DNA from: JAGTVB01 sp964624765
GTDB lineage: Bacteria > Pseudomonadota > Gammaproteobacteria > HK1
Assembly (NCBI GenBank): GCA_964624765.1
Contig: CAZUZO010000100.1
Coordinates: forward strand, 1-12,942
DNA: 12,942 nucleotides
Direction of reading: 5' to 3'
Each line of letters begins with the position of its first letter. Position 1 is the stretch's first letter. The position numbers and the translations under genes are program-made. The notes beneath the pieces were generated by a model. That model did no database searches, was not told the DNA's origin, and was given only the letters and a program-made list of their open reading frames with translations. Below are positions 7,131 through 12,942 of this stretch, in pieces.

Positions 7131-7604
7131 TTGGTTTTGGAGCGTCCCGAGGTGCCCTTACACACCCATGACGCCGAGAACGATCTGCAGGCCATGGTCA
7201 TCGTTTCGTCAGAGTTGCCCTGGAGCACACCGTCGGTCTCCAAGCCTTCGGCAGCCGGACCCCTTGCGGCAAGGGTGTGTGCGGAGGCGGCCGGACCCAA
7301 ATCGACAGGGACGTCTTCACGGCGTCCCTTGCGGCCTGGGGTCGGCTGCCCTCCAGGGCAAAGGTCGTCAAACTGCCGAAACGATGACCAACGCCGATCT
7401 GCGCAACCAGGCCAAGAAGCGCCCGATCAGCGCCGGCACGCGAAGCGACCCGGGGCGGCGCAGTTGGGACACGTTTGCCAGCTTAAAGAAAACCTGCCGA
7501 AAGCTCGGGGTGTCGTTCTGGAGCTTCCTCGTCGACCGCGTATCCGGTACCCACACCTTCCCCGGTTGCCGGCGCTCATTCAGGCTCGTGCCGCCTCGCC
7601 ATAA
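7131..7604 (+). pseudogene. IS66-type transposase C-terminus, interrupted by a MITE
   Basis: Before the insertion the frame reads VLERPEVPLHTHDAEND. After it, in a shifted frame, it reads LRNQAKKRPISAGTRSDPGR, DTFASLKKTCRKLGVSFWSF and LVDRVSGT. Together these match the conserved C-terminal end of an IS66-related transposase group (HTN-x-x-END ... GRR-x-RDTF-x-SLKKTCRKLG-x-SFW). The glutamate in AEND should be the last catalytic residue. Taking out the 206-base element at 7190-7395 and one 8-base duplication joins the two halves in frame. A second lesion, one base lost in a C run near 7557-7565, moves the natural ending (LPALIQARAASP, stop 7602-7604) to another frame. The rest of the transposase is missing upstream. 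This fragment belongs to a different IS66 branch from the remnant at 1-381. Confidence 0.78.
7190..7395 (+). mobile_element. 206-base MITE-like element, copy 1
   Basis: The ends form an inverted repeat of 23 bases with 3 mismatches, the core GGTCATCGTTTCG (7196-7208) pairing perfectly with CGAAACGATGACC (7377-7389). Direct repeats GATCTGCA (7182-7189) and GATCTGCG (7396-7403), 7 of 8 identical, flank it as a target-site duplication. It is too short to code for a transposase. Inside are the hairpins CCCTTG-CGG-CAAGGG (7261-7275) and GGGACGTC-TTCAC-GGCGTCCC (7308-7328). An 8-base duplication with GG-starting ends would suit movement by an IS1595- or IS66-type enzyme; the source is not visible here. 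Confidence 0.88.
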
Positions 7605-7914
7605 CGTCCCGGACTTATTGATCTGTTACCCTCAAGATGTGTCAACGTGTCGATTTTTCGGCCCTGGCCATCCCCGGCGGCTAGCTTCCGGCTTCCCAGC
7701 CGGAACGACAGGCGTATTGACCGGGGCTGAACGGCTTAGCCAGTAGAACGCATTTCCCTGGTCCTACTCCCCGCGACCCATTGACCGTCTTCGCGGTGTG
7801 CGCCACAATCACCTGCGGTCTCATGTTTGGGCTGCCCCTGCAGCCGCTTCGCGTTGGCTGAACGTTGGCAGCTGTAGGGTCTAATTGAATTGGTTTTAAA
7901 CGTCTACGCAAGCG
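7605..7914. other. Intergenic stretch, nothing recognised
   Basis: Between the IS66-type remnant and the small membrane-protein frame I see no recognisable gene. A minus-strand frame (7681-7911) has no domain, and the only structure is the short inverted repeat GCTTCCGG/CCGGAA near 7684-7704. It is probably leftover insertion-sequence flank. Confidence 0.45.
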
Positions 7915-8253
7915 ATGGGTGCCGCTATTCGGGCGATTCTGGATGCACTTTTACCTCAAGGCCTGATCCGCAGGCCGCTCATAAATGGGTGTCTGTGGAT
8001 TCTTTTCGCGATAGCGTTCTTTCAGTCGGGCATGGCATTCACCACGTGGGCACTGGAGCCAGGAAGCTTTCGGGGCGGCTCAGATTGGTTTTGGGCTATT
8101 CTGTTCGCGATCCTCCTTCCCGCTTTCTTGATCTTCAATCGGCGCCACGACCGCGGCCCCGGGCACTGCATGGCGAAAGCCTGTGAGCGAACCAAGTCGA
8201 CGCCAGGGTCTCGGCATCAGGGTGGGTCTTCCGGTGTTGGGCCGAAGCCTTAG
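7915..8253 (+). CDS. Possible small membrane protein of unknown function
   Basis: The frame gives 112 residues with two clearly hydrophobic stretches: about 24-45 (NGCLWILFAIAFFQSGMAFT) and about 60-77 (WFWAILFAILLPAFLIF). The second is followed by the basic cluster NRRHDR, a typical cytoplasmic anchor. This pattern suggests a two-helix inner-membrane protein. ATG 7915 has no good ribosome site. The last 30 or so residues are low in character and run into the dispersed repeat that begins at 8249, so the original C-terminus may have been replaced. I do not recognise the family. It could also be the surviving piece of a larger membrane protein. Confidence 0.42.
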   Translation: MGAAIRAILDALLPQGLIRRPLINGCLWILFAIAFFQSGMAFTTWALEPGSFRGGSDWFWAILFAILLPAFLIFNRRHDRGPGHCMAKACERTKSTPGSRHQGGSSGVGPKP

Positions 8254-8425
8254 AAGCGGTTTTAAGGACCATTGCGCTTGCGTGGGCCGCATGGCAGGGC
8301 GGCTTGCTGTGGGCTGCCTTGTGCACTCCGTCGGTCACCCGACCCATCCTTGGGATTTGCCCCCTGGGGGCCCGCTTTGCAGCTGTTCAAAATTCTTCCG
8401 GACGATTTGGCGCCGCCGGCCCACT
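8249..8425 (+). repeat. Dispersed about 225-base repeat, copy 3 (divergent)
   Basis: It starts TTAGAAGCGGTTTTAAGGAC, then ATTGCGCTTGCG, TTGTGCACTCC, ACCCATCCTTGGG, CAGCTGTTCAAAAT and a decayed hairpin (AAAATTCT-TCCGG-ACGATTTG, 8389-8409). Order and orientation match copy 1, with more substitutions. It overlaps the end of the small membrane-protein frame and lies about 165 bases before acs. Confidence 0.7.
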
Positions 8426-8591
8426 AGCAACGACGGCACTCGTGCTATTTTGCGACAGCTGCTCGGTGTTGTGGGCCTAGGCATCGAAAGCCCGCTCCGG
8501 TCATCACAACAGCCCAAAGTGGCAAGCTTCTAACGAAAAACTACGGTCCCATTCGGCCCCGGCGGGAGAATGGCTCAGAGGAGGATCGGTT

Positions 8592-10532
<1,941 letters not shown>

Positions 10533-10598
10533 CCCCAATGATCCGTGGCCCCCGGCGAACTGCTTTCAGGGCGCCCTAGACGCGAGGAGTAGCGAGCT

Positions 10599-11046
10599 AT
10601 GGCGAGAAGCATTTTAGTGGTCGATGACGAGCCGAATATCGTTCTCTCCCTGGAGTTCTTGATGCAACGAGCCGGCTATGCTGTGCGTACCGCCTATGAT
10701 GGATGGCGAGGCGGCTCTGGAGGTGGTGCGGCAGGCGGTGCCGGATTTGGTGCTGCTCGACATCAATATGCCCAAACTCAATGGCTACGAAGTGTGTGCG
10801 GCGTTACGCTCCCGGATAGAATGGAACGACCTGCGCATCGTTATGCTGACGGCCAAGGGACGGGATGTGGAAGGGGAAAAGGGACTGGCGATGGGTGCGG
10901 ACGAGTATGTGACCAAGCCGTTCGCGACCCAAGACGTGATCTCTATGGTCAAGACCCTGTTGGTCGCGATAGGTGATGCCGTGATAAGCGATGAAACCCG
11001 TGACCAGCAGGAAAACAAGATCGAGCATCGATTTCCCACTGGATGA
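10599..11046 (+). pseudogene. Single-domain response regulator, frameshifted by a 4-base duplication
   Basis: The start reads ILVVDDEPNIVLSLEFLMQR and ends in VRTAYDG. After a frame change the same domain continues as DGEAALEVVRQAVPDLVLLD, then INMPKLNGYEV, IVMLTAKGR and GADEYVTKPFAT. GATG occurs twice in tandem at 10698-10705. Deleting one copy restores one frame of 147 residues with every receiver-domain key residue: D9/D10, phospho-acceptor D53, T83 and K105. No output domain follows, so the intact form would be CheY-like, signalling through a partner. GAGGAGT precedes ATG 10599 by about 9 bases. Its place just after acs suggests a role in acetate control. As written, translation gives a truncated hybrid protein. 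Sequencing error or a strain-specific mutation are both possible. Confidence 0.88.
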
Positions 11047-11071
11047 CCGATCCAGTTCACCTGGAGCTTAC

Positions 11072-11297
11072 CTGAGAGGTTGTGAAAAAACCATCGCGAG
11101 CGCCGGCAGAGCAGGGCGCGCGGCGGCGACAAAATCGTCGGGAACGATTTTGAACAGCTGGAAGTTGGCCCTGAAGGGGCGAGCCCCAAGGATGAGGCGA
11201 GTAACAAACGCACTGTCCAAACGAGTACATGAGGATGGCGCGCCGCTGCGCAACGCAGCATGGCAAGCGCAGTAGTTTATTTAAAACAGCTTCTTAA
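11072..11297 (-). repeat. Dispersed about 225-base repeat, copy 4 (most complete)
   Basis: The ends GAGAGGTTGTGAAAAAA (left) and, as the reverse complement, TTAAGAAGCTGTTTTAAAT (right) form a loose terminal inverted repeat (G-A-R-G-Y-TGT). Inside are TCGCGAGCGCCGGCAGA, the hairpin AAAATCGT-CGGGA-ACGATTTT (11131-11151), GGGGCGAGCCCC, and GCGCAACGCAGCATGGCAAG. It is opposite in orientation to copies 1 and 3. It directly follows the response-regulator gene and may shape the end of that transcript. Confidence 0.82.
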
Positions 11298-11518
11298 CGC
11301 CGTTTGCAGGGAAGTGGCGAAGCAAACCTGTCCGGGCGGCCACTCGCCGAACAACGGAGGTCGAAGGGGACGAGACGGCACAAAATGTGCCTATTATTCT
11401 GAATAGACATCGCGTGTCTCTACACGCGCCATCGCGAGGCCCCGGATGCTGAGTCTCGCTGATCGAGCATGTCGGTGCGTAGACGGGAAGCCCAAAACCA
11501 CAAGGAGACAGTGTCACA

Positions 11519-11821
11519 TTGAGCGCAGTGCCCCGGAATCTACACACCTCTATTTATCCTGGTCTGGAGGTTGATCCACTGGTTGCAGACGGCCATCGCC
11601 GAGGGCTAGGCAACGCCATACTGCTGGCTCGCGTTTTAGGGATGGTTCGACCCGAGGAAACGTGTGCGGGGTGGTCGGCGTCTGCTTTGGATCATCTCTG
11701 TGAGGCGGTTTGGTATCGCTATGATCGGGCCCCAGGGGTGATGCAAGAGGCGATCTACCAGCAGCTGAGAAAAGCGCGATTTCAGTTCCTGAAGAAGCGT
11801 CGTCTAGGCCTCACGGCGTAA
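11519..11821 (+). CDS. Small protein of unknown function
   Basis: The frame gives 100 residues from TTG 11519, with a clear AAGGAGA (11502-11508) about 10 bases upstream. No ATG is available in a suitable place: a GTG at 11511 runs into a stop at once. The sequence looks mostly helical (LGNAILLARVLGMVRPEE, ASALDHLCEAVWYRYDRAPG) and ends strongly basic (KARFQFLKKRRLGLTA), which could bind nucleic acid or a partner. There is no signal peptide or membrane segment. The upstream gap (11298-11518) holds a small hairpin AGACA-TCGCG-TGTCT (11405-11419 region) but no certain promoter. I do not recognise the family. Its position after the repeat suggests its own transcription unit. Confidence 0.6.
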   Translation: MSAVPRNLHTSIYPGLEVDPLVADGHRRGLGNAILLARVLGMVRPEETCAGWSASALDHLCEAVWYRYDRAPGVMQEAIYQQLRKARFQFLKKRRLGLTA

Positions 11822-11949
11822 CGATTGTAGTATCGTATCTCCAAGAATGGTTTGGCCGGTCAGGGTGAGTGCGCTCCCTGCTCGAATGCATTGGGGAAAG
11901 ATAATGAAGGGGGCTTTTCAGGCGAGCAGCGATGGGCAATACTTAAATG

Positions 11950-12155
11950 GCCCAGGGTCATCGTTTCGTCAGTGTTGATCTGGAGCACACAGTCGTTGCC
12001 CAAGCCTTCGGCAGCCGCACCCCTTGCGGCAAGGGTGTGTGCGGAGGCGGTCGGACCCAAGCCGACAGGGGACGTCTTCACGACGTCCCTTGCGGTCCCG
12101 GATCGGCTGCCTCAAGGGCAAGGGCCATCGAACTGCCGAAACGATGACCAACGCC
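11950..12155 (+). mobile_element. 206-base MITE-like element, copy 2
   Basis: It has the same length, orientation and internal layout as the element at 7190-7395, with scattered substitutions. The terminal cores GGTCATCGTTTCG (11956-11968) and CGAAACGATGACC (12137-12149) are perfect inverted repeats. The target duplication CTTAAATG is identical on both sides (11942-11949 and 12156-12163). Internal hairpins are CCCTTG-CGG-CAAGGG (12021-12035) and a perfect GGGACGTC-TTCAC-GACGTCCC (12069-12089). The perfect duplication suggests a recent insertion. Confidence 0.9.
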
Positions 12156-12376
12156 CTTAAATGTGATTCGGTTTCAGTAGGTCGATCGCTGGGAGACCGA
12201 TGCCCAGCTCGGTGGTGCGCTGTCTTGGACTCGGGCCAGTTTTCCGGCGGTGCGGCTGGCACTGACTCGGTGGCTTTCAGGATATTGCTCTGGATGCCGT
12301 GGTCCTTCGGCTTGGGTCGGTAAGCTCTCTAAAGAGGCTGGTCGGAAGCTTCAATCAGACCCGTTGGAGTATTGGA

Positions 12377-12781
12377 ATGGGCGGCAGCATTATTCAAATA
12401 CCCGGCTCTCAGATTGAAGCCATCGATACCCATGAAGCGTCCATAAGCGTTCGGTTTGCGCCAGCGCTAATCGTCAAATCGGAGGGTGTTCCAGGGGTGG
12501 ATGCGAGCACCCTCTGGAAACAAGGTTCAGTGCTGGTCTTTCAGGACGGTGAGATCGAAGGCGAATTGACAGCTCTTCCGGCGACTTTGGCGGGCGGAAA
12601 GTTCACGGCAAATTGCCTGTCTTACGTCGACATGATACCTCTTCCGCTCGATAGTGCAGGCTCTATTCGGCTCGTGATAACGTTTGTTGACAGGCAGGAA
12701 CAGTTTGCGATTTCCGGTAGCCATGTGCGCCTCACGTTGTTGGGACATGCCCAATATGTCGAGCATCTTCCTCCCGCCTGA
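12377..12781 (+). CDS. Conserved-looking protein of unknown function
   Basis: ATG 12377 is chosen because GGAG (12366-12369) lies 7 bases before it; the open frame extends upstream to about 12299 without a ribosome site. The product has 134 residues, rich in beta-type alternation (IEAIDTHEASISVRFAPALI, GSVLVFQDGEIEGEL, SIRLVITFVDRQEQFAISGS). It ends in HVRLTLLGHAQYVEHLPPA. There is no signal peptide, membrane segment or cysteine pattern. From memory it resembles short uncharacterised gammaproteobacterial proteins with the layout 'IPxSQI ... ALI-x-K ... DMIP-x-PL ... YVEHL', but I cannot assign a named family. The 12156-12376 gap before it contains no gene that I can support. The second MITE copy sits about 220 bases upstream and may have separated it from its original promoter. 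Confidence 0.7.
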   Translation: MGGSIIQIPGSQIEAIDTHEASISVRFAPALIVKSEGVPGVDASTLWKQGSVLVFQDGEIEGELTALPATLAGGKFTANCLSYVDMIPLPLDSAGSIRLVITFVDRQEQFAISGSHVRLTLLGHAQYVEHLPPA

Positions 12782-12803
12782 GGGGGCTCCCCTCGCCATC
12801 AGG
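12777..12803 (+). terminator. Hairpin at the end of the last gene
   Basis: GAGGGG (12780-12785) pairs with CCCCTC (12789-12794) around a 3-base loop. An outer CCTGA/TCAGG pair (12777-12781 with 12799-12803) also matches. The hairpin starts in the stop codon of the preceding gene. There is no run of T after it, so it is a weak candidate terminator or an mRNA-stabilising stem. Confidence 0.35.
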
Positions 12804-12890
12804 TGCCGATTTTCGGGTGGCGCAGCGAGCCGTCATCGGGTTCGGCGTGCACTGGCGGGTTAGCAAATGCTCGCATCGGTGAGTCATCTC

Positions 12891-12942
12891 AGAGGTTGTG
12901 AAAAACCTGCTACACAACCCGATAGCGGCGTTGGGCGGTGCT
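12891..12942 (+). repeat. Dispersed about 225-base repeat, copy 5 (cut by window end)
   Basis: AGAGGTTGTGAAAAACCTGC matches the terminal sequence of copy 4. The bases that follow (to GGCGTTGGGCGG) align loosely with the reverse complement of the right end of copy 2 (AAAACCTGCTGCGCTTGCC). Only the first 50 or so bases are present. Confidence 0.45.

Noticed and set aside
8430..8591. Sigma-54 promoter for acs
   Set aside because: No GG and GC pair with the required spacing is present; TGGCA near 8520 lacks the second half.
12164..12299. Possible transposase N-terminal fragment (FPAVRLALTRWLSGY) just after the second MITE
   Set aside because: The resemblance to IS1595-type sequences rests on a handful of residues, with no start and a nearby stop; not strong enough to annotate.

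Overview
The window looks like an accessory, repeat-rich stretch of a GC-rich proteobacterial chromosome. A gammaproteobacterium is my best guess, from the style of the acs gene, the insertion-sequence types and the palindromic repeats; I cannot name a genus. Intact genes are islands in a background of broken genes, insertion-sequence remnants and short non-autonomous repeats.

Layout. 1-381: N-terminal remnant of an IS66-type transposase (minus strand). 386-1330: no supportable gene. 1331-1789: decayed unknown reading frame with one nonsense codon. 1873-2722: compact toxin-antitoxin pair, an antitoxin with a Phd-like N-terminus and UPF0175-like C-terminus overlapping a DUF3368/PIN-type toxin gene, preceded by an operator-like repeat cluster. 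2794-3485 (minus): broken conserved-looking gene. 3501-3898: four different palindromic repeats in 400 bases. 3947-5188 (minus): intact AAA ATPase of the AAA_14/DUF4143 type. 5655-7604: pile-up of three transposase remnants (IS1634/IS4-like, ISKra4-like, IS66-like), the last interrupted by a 206-base miniature element. 7915-8253: possible small membrane protein. 8592-10532: complete acetyl-CoA synthetase (acs), followed by a single-domain response regulator frameshifted by a 4-base duplication. 11519-11821 and 12377-12781: two small genes of unknown function, with a second copy of the miniature element between them.

Two non-coding repeat families stand out. The first is a 206-base MITE-like element, present twice in the same orientation, each copy with about 23-base terminal inverted repeats and its own 8-base target duplication. 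Removing one copy restores a transposase reading frame. The second is a dispersed repeat of about 225 bases, seen in five full or partial copies. Its central hairpin keeps pairing while its sequence changes, and one copy is internally rearranged. Copies of this repeat lie on both sides of the ATPase gene and on both sides of the acs/response-regulator unit.

Functionally, the genes that still appear to work are acetate activation (acs), a toxin-antitoxin module, an ATPase of unknown role and a few small unknown proteins. I found no convincing complete new multi-gene system. The most novel material is the two repeat families and the composite antitoxin. No RNA genes or CRISPR arrays were seen.
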